Of a stretch of DNA of 64,000 nt, positions 54,433-62,068 are shown one piece after another. Made by a program: the position numbers and the translations under genes. The stretch's first letter is position 1. Each line of letters begins with the position of its first letter. Source of the DNA: DASQFQ01 sp963811595 (GTDB taxonomy: Bacteria; Actinomycetota; Thermoleophilia; Solirubrobacterales; Solirubrobacteraceae); NCBI GenBank assembly GCA_963811595.1, contig CAWERW010000012.1, forward strand, positions 124,001-188,000, given 5' to 3'. The notes under the pieces are model-generated. The model made no database searches. It was not told where the DNA came from and saw nothing but the letters and a program-made list of their open reading frames with translations.

Positions 54433-56310
54433 ATGTCCGCCCGCACCACCACTCTCATCCTCGCCGTCCTCGCCGCCTGCCTCGCGCTGGCGACGCCCGC
54501 CGGCGCCACGCCCGCCGTGCCGACCTCGGTGTTCGACCCCTCGAGTACCAGCTGGCTGTCGCTGCGCAACTACACCAGCGCCGGGTTCGCCGAGCGCTTC
54601 AACCAGCTCAAGCGCGATCACATGGTCGTCGACCTCGAGGTCGACGTCATCGACGGCCAGTACCGCGTCGGCGCCGTATTCCGCAGGAACCCCGACGGTC
54701 GCGGCTGGGCGAGCCTCCGCAACCTGACGAGCGCCGAGTTCCACGAGCGCTGGGAGGACTACCGCGACCGCGACTACCGGCTCGTCGACCAGGAGACCTA
54801 CGTCCACAACGGCGACCGGCTCTACGCCGGCGTCTGGGTCGAGAACCGCGAGGTCTTCGGCTGGGCGTCCTACCGCGGCGTCACCTCGGCCGAGTTCTCC
54901 GAGCGGTTCGACCAGTACCGCGACCGCGGCTATCTGCCGATCGACTTCGAGGTCTACGACGTCGGCGGCGAGCTGCGCTACGGCGCGATCTGGGTCGAGA
55001 ACCGCGAGGCGCTCGCCTGGAAGCTCAAGCGCAACATGACCTCGGCGCAGTTCTCCGACACGTTCGACACGTACACCGACCAGGGCCTGCGCAGCCTCGA
55101 CTTCGAGGCGATCGAGACCGGCAGCGGGCGCCGCTACGCCGGCATCTGGGTCGAGAACCGCAGTGGCCGCGGCTGGTACCTGTACCGCGACCTGACGTCC
55201 ACGCAGTACCGCAATCGCTGGAACCAGATGGCCGACAAGGGCTACCGGCTCGACAACTTCGAGAAGTACCCGACGAGCTCTGGCGTGCGCTACGCCGGCA
55301 TCTGGCGCCAGAACTCGAGCCGCCCGAACTGGCCGCTGCGCGCCCAGGTCGACGCCCTCGTCAAGGACGAGCGCGACGACCACGACGTGCCCGGTATCAG
55401 CGTCGCCATCGCCCACCAGGGCGAGACCGTGTACCTCGGCGGGGTCGGCGACCAGGACATCGCCGACGGCGTGTGGATGCACAGCGGCTCGGTGAACCGG
55501 ATCGCGTCGGTGAGCAAGGCCGTCAGCGGCGCGCTGGCGATGCGGATGTTCGCCAAGCACCCGTCGCTCGACCCGGACGATCCGATCCGCGACTGGCTGC
55601 CACAGCTCCCCGACCACCACACCTACACGGTGGGGCAGGCGATCATGAACCGCAGCTGCCTCGCGCACTACCCCGAGGGCATGTCGACGCAGAACCAGAC
55701 CAACTACGACAGCTCGCTCGAGGTGCTCGAGGAGTACATGGACCAGCCGCTGGTCTGCACGCCGGGCCAGTCGAAGTACAGCAGCTTCGCCCGGAACGCC
55801 GACGCGGCGGTCCACGAGGCGCTCGAGGGCAAGTCGGCCGACCAGATCGCGCTGGACGAGCTCACGCTGCCCTTCGGGCTCAAGACGCTGCGGACCGAGA
55901 ACCTCGCCGGTTCCCTGCCGGACCGGGCCACGCTCTACAACAGCGACAACAGCGAGTACGCCGGCGACGACCTCAGCAACAAGTGGTACGGCGGCGGGTT
56001 CGTCTCCTCCGCCCGCGACCTCACCCGCTTCGGCGTCGGGGTCCTCGACGGCACGATCCTCACCGAAGACCAGCGCGAGGAGATGTGGACGCCGATCGGC
56101 GGCTATGCGTACGGCTGGGACGTCGACTCGGCCGACAGCGGCGAGCGCTCCGTCCACAAGTCCGGCGGCCAGCCCGGCGCCAAGTCGTTCCTTCAGATCT
56201 ACCCCGATGATGACATCGTCATCTCGGTCCTGAGCAACCGCTGGAAGGGCGGCCACAGCGCCGGCCAGCTGGCCCAGGCCATCGGCGAGCTGATGCTCGA
56301 CGAGCTGTAG
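54433..56310 (+). CDS. Secreted tandem-repeat plus beta-lactamase-fold hydrolase (polyglycine-hydrolase-like)
   Basis: 625 residues. Signal peptide (to about residue 26). Five repeats of about 48 residues (near 40-85, 92-138, 143-190, 195-241, 247-294), each W.SYR.LTSAEF..R...Y.D.GY...DFE.Y....RY..IWVEN, as in bacterial tandem repeat domain 1 and the propeller domain of fungal polyglycine hydrolases. Then a class C-like serine hydrolase domain (300-625) with SVSK at 359-362, KYSSFARN and HKSGG as the SxxK, Tyr and KTG-like motifs. It should be exported and act on a peptide or ester bond. Substrate unknown. Well-formed ribosome site and terminator. Confidence 0.85.
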   Translation: MSARTTTLILAVLAACLALATPAGATPAVPTSVFDPSSTSWLSLRNYTSAGFAERFNQLKRDHMVVDLEVDVIDGQYRVGAVFRRNPDGRGWASLRNLTSAEFHERWEDYRDRDYRLVDQETYVHNGDRLYAGVWVENREVFGWASYRGVTSAEFSERFDQYRDRGYLPIDFEVYDVGGELRYGAIWVENREALAWKLKRNMTSAQFSDTFDTYTDQGLRSLDFEAIETGSGRRYAGIWVENRSGRGWYLYRDLTSTQYRNRWNQMADKGYRLDNFEKYPTSSGVRYAGIWRQNSSRPNWPLRAQVDALVKDERDDHDVPGISVAIAHQGETVYLGGVGDQDIADGVWMHSGSVNRIASVSKAVSGALAMRMFAKHPSLDPDDPIRDWLPQLPDHHTYTVGQAIMNRSCLAHYPEGMSTQNQTNYDSSLEVLEEYMDQPLVCTPGQSKYSSFARNADAAVHEALEGKSADQIALDELTLPFGLKTLRTENLAGSLPDRATLYNSDNSEYAGDDLSNKWYGGGFVSSARDLTRFGVGVLDGTILTEDQREEMWTPIGGYAYGWDVDSADSGERSVHKSGGQPGAKSFLQIYPDDDIVISVLSNRWKGGHSAGQLAQAIGELMLDEL

Positions 56311-56379
56311 ATATCAGGGTGCTCTCAGCATCGGTCCCAGGGATCCCCGATCACTGGGACCGACGCTAAGCGCTGATAT
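56311..56379 (+). terminator. Two-tier hairpin after the hydrolase gene
   Basis: Inner stem CGGTCCCAG/CTGGGACCG (9 bp, 13-nt loop) enclosed by ATATCAG/CTGATAT (7 bp), beginning right after the stop codon. Confidence 0.65.
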
Positions 56380-56438
56380 GGACGTCGGTTTGTCAAGCGG
56401 GTAGCACCGGATGCCCGCGGCGGGCGTATCGGCGCACG

Positions 56439-56693
56439 ATGACCGACGCTCTCAGGATCTCCGTGACGACTTGGACCTCGACAATCATGCGAATCACGGG
56501 TGACGCCGGAGCATTTGAGTGGCCATCAGAGGACATTGACGCTCCGCCGGTGCCGCGCGAGACGCTCGAAGCATTGCGGCGATTCCGGGGCGATACAGCC
56601 GTGACGACGTACACCGTGATCGGCAATTTGCTCCTCGACGACTATCCGGTCTCCTTCGGCCCACACGGCGACGAGGTTCGGACGTTGCCATAG
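56439..56693 (+). CDS. 84-residue hypothetical protein
   Basis: MTDALRISVTTWTSTIMRIT, FEWPSEDIDAPPVPRETLEAL and VTTYTVIGNLLLDDYPVSFG. No family recognised. No Cys and no membrane span. TATCGG ends six bases before the ATG, as for other leaderless genes here. The GC content is visibly lower than that of the surrounding genes, which fits island cargo. Confidence 0.5.
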   Translation: MTDALRISVTTWTSTIMRITGDAGAFEWPSEDIDAPPVPRETLEALRRFRGDTAVTTYTVIGNLLLDDYPVSFGPHGDEVRTLP

Positions 56694-56912
56694 CGACAGC
56701 GTTCCGGTGACGCTGGCCTTTTCCGACGAATAGGCGCGCCGCCCGCGCTCCAGCATTCCATGAAGTGCTGCTTGGCGCGTGACGCAACAGCGGAAGCGGT
56801 CGCTGCCGTCGCGATAGCTCCTGCCGCGAAGCGGGAGCGACGGCCAACTGCGTCGCCCGATATCGCTTTCAGGCGAAGCGCCCCTTCGGGGCGGCGGCGG
56901 CATACTTCGGCG

Positions 56913-57176
56913 ATGGCCGAGCGCATCCCCTTGTCGCTCTCCGCGGTCCGGGAGCTCAAGGACGACTGGCTCGGCTTCGACGACAAGACCCTCGTCGGCA
57001 CTGCGGCGATCGGCCCGCTCCACACCAAGAACGGCGGCTCCGGGGGCGGCGCCTCGCGGTCGATGATCTTCCCGGGCGACGTCCAGGTGTTCATCACGCG
57101 GAACTCCACTGGCAACCCCGCGGAGCCCGACAGCACGGAAATGCTGCGCGCTGCCTGGGAGACCGCGCTGATCTAG
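56913..57176 (+). CDS. 87-residue hypothetical protein
   Basis: MAERIPLSLSAVRELKDDW, LVGTAAIGPLHTKNGG, then MIFPGDVQVFITRNSTGNPA. No family recognised. A soluble alpha/beta composition with a Gly-rich loop. An ATG at 56760 in the same frame would add 51 Arg/Ala-rich residues with unlikely composition, so the shorter start is chosen. It overlaps the convergent sigma-factor gene by four bases at the stop. Confidence 0.5.
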   Translation: MAERIPLSLSAVRELKDDWLGFDDKTLVGTAAIGPLHTKNGGSGGGASRSMIFPGDVQVFITRNSTGNPAEPDSTEMLRAAWETALI

Positions 57177-58807
57177 GGAGAGGGCCGCGTCCGGTCAGCC
57201 ACCGGCGGACCGGGCGCGGCATCCCCGCCGTCACGCAGGCGATCGGGTCCGAGCGGCCGCGGCCGCGGCGGCGGACACGGCGAGGCGGGGGGCGTCGAGG
57301 GCGAGCACGGCCGCTCGGCGCAGGCGCCGGGGGGCCGCGGTGGTCCGCCGGGCCGGCACGGCCGGCAGAACGGCGGCAACGGCGCCGAGCCGCCGGGCGC
57401 GCACGGCCGCTCCGCGCAGGGCGCGCGACCGGGGCCTGCCGGGGCGAGCGCGGAGCCCTCGCACGGCGAGACATCGCCGGGCGCGTCGTCGTCCGGCGCG
57501 TCCGGATCGTCGTCGACCGGCAGCGGGCTGGCCGGCACGTCGGCCGGCCAGGCGGGCGGCGCGTGCTGCCGATCTGGGCGTGCACCCGGTGCGGCCTGGC
57601 GCCGGACGGGCGCTCCGGCGTGCAGCTCGCCGGCCGGGGGGCCGCCATGGAGGCGCGCCGGGGGCTGCTTGACGTGGCGGGACACCACGCGGGTCCGCGG
57701 GATGGGCGGTGACGGGTCGGGGTCGGCGGTCGCGGCCGTGCTTACGGTGACGGCCGCGGGTGACGGCGACGGCGTCCGGGTCGGGGTCGGGGACGGCCAC
57801 CCGCGGACCTGTGGCGCAACGGGCGCCGCCGGCGCGGGAGCCTCGGCAGCACCGGCAGGCACGAGGGCCGCCGGGAGCAGCACGAGGACGACCGCGCTGC
57901 AGCCTGCTGCCAGCCGCCGCGCCCGCCGCGAGGGCATCGGGAGCCGGCTCGAGGCGGCGACGATGTGCTCGGCGGCGTTCGCGATCTCGCCGCGAAGCCA
58001 CACGGCGGGCACCAGCGGCAGCCACAGCCGGTAGACGCCGCCGGCCTCTTCCATCGCCGCCACCCGCGCGGGGCAGACGGAGCAATCGGAGAGGTGCTGC
58101 GTGAGCCACGCGGCGTCGCGGTCCAGGGCACCGTCCTGGCGGAGCGCGAGCAGCGGGAGGGCGCGCTCGCAATCCGGCGAGGCGGAGGCGATCGAGCCGA
58201 GCGCGCTGCGCCGCAGGCCGTCACGGAGGCCGATGCGCGCGCGAGACAGCAGCTGAGCGACCGAGTTGCGGTTCATGCCCATGATCTCGGCGATCTCGTC
58301 GTAGGACAGCTCCTCCAGCTCGCGCAGCGCGAGCGCCTCGCGCTGGCGCGTAGGGAGCGTCGCGTTGGCGGCGCGGATCTGCTCCTGATGCGCCTCGAGC
58401 AGCACCTGCCGCTCCGGCCGGTCTGGCTCGGGCTCGCCCGAGCCCACCGGGACGGCGGCGTCGGGGATCTCGGCGGAGGGGGCCGCGCGGCGCCGGCGGG
58501 CGATCGCGTCGTAGCTGGCGTGCCGCGCGGCCCTGAGCAGATAGGGGCCGAACTGGAGCTCGCGGCCCATCAGGCGCGGCAGGCGCTCGAGCACCCGGAG
58601 GAACGTCTCCTGCGTGGCGTCGGCAGCGTCGTCCCGCGAGCCGGTTATCCGGTAGCAGAGGTTGTACGCGCGCCGCTCGTAGCGGTCGTAGAGCCTCGCG
58701 AAGGCGGCGCTGTCACCTTCCGCCGCCCGCTGGGTGAGCCAGGTCTCGTCATCGGAGAGCTGGGGAGGCTGACCCTCGCGCAGAGGGGTCGCCGTCGTGG
58801 GGGGCAC
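57173..58807 (-). CDS. ECF sigma factor fused to a zinc anti-sigma domain, TM segment and Pro/Cys-rich tail
   Basis: 544 residues. Sigma-2 (about 30-105: FARLYDRYERRAYNLCYRI, DDAADATQETFLRV) and sigma-4 (about 145-200: LPTRQREALALRELEELSYD, MNRNSVAQLLSRARIGL). Then a zinc-finger anti-sigma motif (HLSDCSVCPARV, about 238-250), one TM (about 299-320), and 220 residues rich in Pro with repeated Cys pairs (CAERPC, FCRPCRP). Having sigma factor and membrane-bound anti-sigma domain in one chain is unusual; it may self-regulate and need proteolysis. GTG start seven bases after TACGGT. The gene just upstream on the same strand encodes a Cys-repeat secreted protein, a likely partner or target. Confidence 0.82.
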   Translation of the reverse strand: MPPTTATPLREGQPPQLSDDETWLTQRAAEGDSAAFARLYDRYERRAYNLCYRITGSRDDAADATQETFLRVLERLPRLMGRELQFGPYLLRAARHASYDAIARRRRAAPSAEIPDAAVPVGSGEPEPDRPERQVLLEAHQEQIRAANATLPTRQREALALRELEELSYDEIAEIMGMNRNSVAQLLSRARIGLRDGLRRSALGSIASASPDCERALPLLALRQDGALDRDAAWLTQHLSDCSVCPARVAAMEEAGGVYRLWLPLVPAVWLRGEIANAAEHIVAASSRLPMPSRRARRLAAGCSAVVLVLLPAALVPAGAAEAPAPAAPVAPQVRGWPSPTPTRTPSPSPAAVTVSTAATADPDPSPPIPRTRVVSRHVKQPPARLHGGPPAGELHAGAPVRRQAAPGARPDRQHAPPAWPADVPASPLPVDDDPDAPDDDAPGDVSPCEGSALAPAGPGRAPCAERPCAPGGSAPLPPFCRPCRPGGPPRPPGACAERPCSPSTPPASPCPPPRPRPLGPDRLRDGGDAAPGPPVADRTRPSP

Positions 58808-58814
58808 GACGGCG

Positions 58815-58820
58815 ACCGTA
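58815..58820 (-). promoter_or_regulatory. -10-like TACGGT for a leaderless start
   Basis: On the minus strand TACGGT, seven bases, then GTG of the sigma/anti-sigma fusion gene. Confidence 0.4.
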
Positions 58821-58881
58821 CGGTCGGTGCAGGCGGGCCGCCAGTGTCCGGCGGCCCGACTTTCGTGCACCGAGGTTGCCC

Positions 58882-59352
58882 TTACGCCTGCCGAACGGCC
58901 GGATCGCCTTCCGGCTTCGACTCCACCGGAGGCGCGCACTCGATGATGTCGCCCGGGCCGCCGCAGGTCGGCTGGGCCTCGGTCTCGGTGGCGGAGTGCG
59001 GGTGCTTCAACGGCGGCCGACACACAACGATCTCGCCGGGCCCGCCGCAGGTCTCCAGGAGAAAGTCCTCGGCGGCGGAGTGGCGGTGCTCGAGCGGCGG
59101 CCGGCAAACCACGATCTCGCCGGGCCCGCCGCAGGTCTCCAGGAGAAAGTCCTCGGCGGCGGAGTGGCGGTGCTCGAGCGGCGGCCGGCACTCCACGATC
59201 TCGTTGGGGCCGCCGCACGTCGGCGAGATGAACGTCGTGGGGATGCGGTCGGGACCGTCCGCCGCGGCCGGCCCCGCCGCCGCGAGCGCGGCGACGGCCG
59301 CCGTTGCGAGCGTCCTGGCGAGGATGCGGTGGGGCTTGGCAATGCGGGACAT
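58882..59352 (-). CDS. Secreted protein of four 28-residue Cys repeats
   Basis: 156 residues. The signal peptide (ILARTLATAAVAALAAAGPAAA) is followed by four tandem 28-residue units, each TCGGPGEIVVCRPPLEHRHS with a variable tail such as AAEDFLLE. The Cys spacing (C-x8-C) is constant, and units 2 and 3 are almost identical in DNA, pointing to recent duplication. No known family. The His and Cys pairs could bind metal or form disulfide loops. A GGGAGG site precedes the ATG; a start 15 codons upstream lacks one. Same strand as, and 75 nt upstream of, the sigma/anti-sigma fusion. Confidence 0.7.
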   Translation of the reverse strand: MSRIAKPHRILARTLATAAVAALAAAGPAAADGPDRIPTTFISPTCGGPNEIVECRPPLEHRHSAAEDFLLETCGGPGEIVVCRPPLEHRHSAAEDFLLETCGGPGEIVVCRPPLKHPHSATETEAQPTCGGPGDIIECAPPVESKPEGDPAVRQA

Positions 59353-59489
59353 GCGGACCTCCCTCAAGGGGGTGGGGGATGGGATTCCCCTGGACAACTG
59401 CGGTCCGCCCGTCGAATTACGGTCGCTCCCCAGAACCCTGGGATGCCCGCGCGCAACCGTGCTTCACCGTTCAACGCGTAGCCGGACTG
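59353..59489. other. Divergent intergenic region
   Basis: 137 bp between the Cys-repeat gene and the small lipoprotein frame. No repeat or clear promoter is visible apart from the minus-strand ribosome site. Confidence 0.5.
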
Positions 59490-59846
59490 GTGCGGCGGGT
59501 CGTGGTCGGCGCGGTCGTCATGTCCGTTGCGGGCTGTGGAGGCGTCGAGTTCGACGGCGCGGTGGTGGGGTCATCCGGGCTCGTCGGCGCCGTGCTCGTT
59601 CACGAGCACCCGGGGCCGAGGTGCGGATGGTGGCCGTACACGAATTACCTCTCGCGCCACGGCGTGCAGGCGCCGCCCGGGCACCAGTGGAGCGACGACG
59701 CCACGCGGTCCGAGCGGCGAGCCCGCTCGTGGCAACATCCGCGGCAACATCCAGATCGTCCATTGCGTCCATTGCGTCCAGATCCGCGGACGTTCTGGAC
59801 GCAATGGACGCATAGGACGTATCTGACACCCCGGTTACAAGGTTGA
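59490..59846 (+). CDS. Small lipoprotein-like frame running into the island end
   Basis: From GTG: VRRVVVGAVVMSVAGCGGVEF, a lipoprotein signal with lipobox VAGC, then VGAVLVHEHPGPRCGWWPY and HGVQAPPGHQW. From about base 59728 the frame is repeat R2 and then the inverted repeat, ending inside the tRNA fragment, so the C-terminus is probably not native. A remnant or recently truncated lipoprotein gene. Confidence 0.35.
   Translation: MRRVVVGAVVMSVAGCGGVEFDGAVVGSSGLVGAVLVHEHPGPRCGWWPYTNYLSRHGVQAPPGHQWSDDATRSERRARSWQHPRQHPDRPLRPLRPDPRTFWTQWTHRTYLTPRLQG
59728..59791 (+). repeat. Dispersed repeat R2 (64 bp)
   Basis: Second copy of R1, with the tandem 9-mer as CGTCCATTG. It ends inside the loop of the following inverted repeat, 49 bp before the right attachment repeat. 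Confidence 0.8.
59764..59812. repeat. 18-bp perfect inverted repeat beside the right attachment site
   Basis: TGCGTCCATTGCGTCCAG and its exact reverse complement flank a 13-nt loop (atccgcggacgtt). The arms are built from the R2 9-mers. It could be a recombinase or regulator site or a strong terminator. 28 bp separate it from the right attachment repeat. Confidence 0.75.
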
Positions 59847-59896
59847 GGGCCTGGTCCACACTTAGTGGGTGGAGGTTCGAGTCCTCTTCGGCGCAT
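59840..59896 (+). repeat. Right attachment repeat (tRNA-Leu 3' fragment)
   Basis: 57 bp identical to 48722-48778. It lacks the 5' half of the tRNA, so it is not a functional gene. Confidence 0.9.
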
Positions 59897-60133
59897 GGCG
59901 AATGACCTGCTCAGCGTGCTTTTCCGGCTCCAAGCCGGGCGGCACGCCGAGCGGGTCGTTCAGGCGGTGGCAACGCTCGCGGCAAGATCGTGTTCCTCAA
60001 GCCGCTCGCGACGACGTTCGGGCAACTCATCTGCACGAGATCGTCCGTTCTGGCCGACCCGCCTGGTCTTCCGTTGGGTAGCTGACCGACGAGCCGTCTT
60101 ACTGGCGGCGACGGTCCAGACGTGCCGGCGCCG
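59897..60133. other. Island-flank homologue, no gene
   Basis: The first ~150 bp are an imperfect copy of the sequence after the intact tRNA-Leu (48779-48930). Nothing coding is supported. Confidence 0.55.
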
Positions 60134-60969
<836 letters not shown>

Positions 60970-60973
<4 letters not shown>

Positions 60974-61984
60974 TTCACCGCCTCGGGTGCGGCGACCCGC
61001 TCGCTGAGCGGGTGCGACGAACGGACCCAGTGACCCGGCCGCACCTCGCGCAGCTCGGGGGTCGACGCACCGCAGCCGTCTCCGAGCCCGGCGAATGCGC
61101 AGCGCGGGAAGAAGCGGCATCCAGGCTCCGGATCGATCACGGTCGGCGCGTGCCCGGGGATCGCCGTGAGCCGCGCGTGCCGAACGTGAGGCGACTCCGG
61201 TTCCGGGATCGCGCCGAGCAGCGCCTCGGTGTAGGGGTGCTCGGGTCGTTCGAAGAGCTGCGCGGACGACGCGCGCTCGACGACCTGGCCCGCATACATG
61301 ACGATCACCTCTTCGGACACCTGCGCGATCACGCCCATGTCGTGCGTGATCAGCAGCATCGCCATTCCCAGGCGCTGCTGGAGCTCCTGGAGGAGGTCGA
61401 GGATGTCGGCCTGGATGCGAACGTCGAGCGCGGTCGTGGGCTCGTCCGCGATCAGCAGCTTCGGGCCACAGGCGATCGCCATCGCGATCATCACGCGCTG
61501 GCGCATTCCGCCCGAGAACTGATGCGGATAGTCGTCGAGGCGCGTGCGCGGCGTCGCGAATCCCGACGTCTGCCAGGAGCTCAGCCGCGCGACCGCGCGC
61601 GTCGCGGCGGCCGAGCCCGAGGTGACGCTGCAGCACCTCGACGATCTGCAGCCCGACGGTGAGCGAGGGATGGAGGCTCGTCATGGGGTCCTGGAAGACC
61701 ATCCCGATGTCACGGCCGCGCAGGCGCTCGAGCTCACGTTCCGGCAGGGCAGTGAGATCGCGGCCGTCGAAGCGGATGGAGCCGGCGACGATCTCCGCGT
61801 GCGGCCGGGGTTGCAGGCCGATGATCGACAGCGCGGTCATCGACTTGCCCGAGCCGGACTCGCCGACGATCCCGACGGTCGTGCTCGTGGGCACGGCGAA
61901 GCTCACGCCGTCCACGGCGTGGAGGGTGCCCTCAGGGACCCGGATGTGGGTCTTCAGCCCCTCGACAGTCAGCAACGGATCCAA
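60970..61984 (-). pseudogene. Peptide-type ABC transporter ATPase (DppD-like), frameshifted once
   Basis: The 5' frame encodes VGIVGESGSGKSMTALSIIG (Walker A), FQDPMTSLHPSLTVG and continues to GIRDAA. The 3' frame resumes as TRLDDYPHQFSGGMRQRVM with DEPTTALD, ITHDMGVIAQ and the C-terminal Cys cluster CRFFPRCAFAG. One extra base near 61546, in an alternating GC tract, joins them. All motifs are otherwise intact, so this is a fresh mutation, a sequence error or, least likely, a programmed shift. TTG start. Confidence 0.8.
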
Positions 61985-62008
61985 GTGTGACGCCCTGGCA
62001 GCGGCTGC

Positions 62009-62037
62009 TTGACGCGTCCGCCGGTCTAGAATATAAC
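62009..62037 (+). promoter_or_regulatory. Sigma-70-type promoter of the peptide-binding protein gene
   Basis: TTGACG (62009-62014), 17-bp spacer, TATAAC (62032-62037), in a conspicuously AT-rich stretch (AGAATATAACATCTAAAAAC). It sits in the divergent region before the ATPase genes. Confidence 0.65.
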
Positions 62038-62068
62038 ATCTAAAAACTACCTAGTGGGACGGGGAGCA

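Larger units (their letters stand above)
48722..59896. mobile_element. Genomic island inserted at tRNA-Leu(GAG), integrase not visible
   Basis: About 11.1 kb bounded by exact 57-bp direct repeats, the left one part of the intact tRNA gene. The repeat begins in the anticodon stem and ends just past the 3' end of the tRNA, the classic attachment site of tyrosine integrases. Cargo is accessory: an oxidoreductase operon with its regulator, broken gene pieces, a repeat/beta-lactamase-fold hydrolase and a sigma/anti-sigma fusion with a Cys-repeat secreted protein. I see no integrase, excisionase or transfer gene, so the element is probably decayed or is mobilised in trans. Confidence 0.7.

Noticed and set aside
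54175..56256. A 693-codon minus-strand frame
   Set aside because: Antisense to the tandem-repeat hydrolase; its repetitive look mirrors the coding repeats.
56760..57176. A 138-residue version of the small gene
   Set aside because: The extra 51 N-terminal residues are Arg/Ala-rich, with no ribosome site. The ATG at 56913 is better.
59040..59240. Possible CRISPR-like array
   Set aside because: The 84-bp units are contiguous coding repeats of one secreted protein, without spacers.
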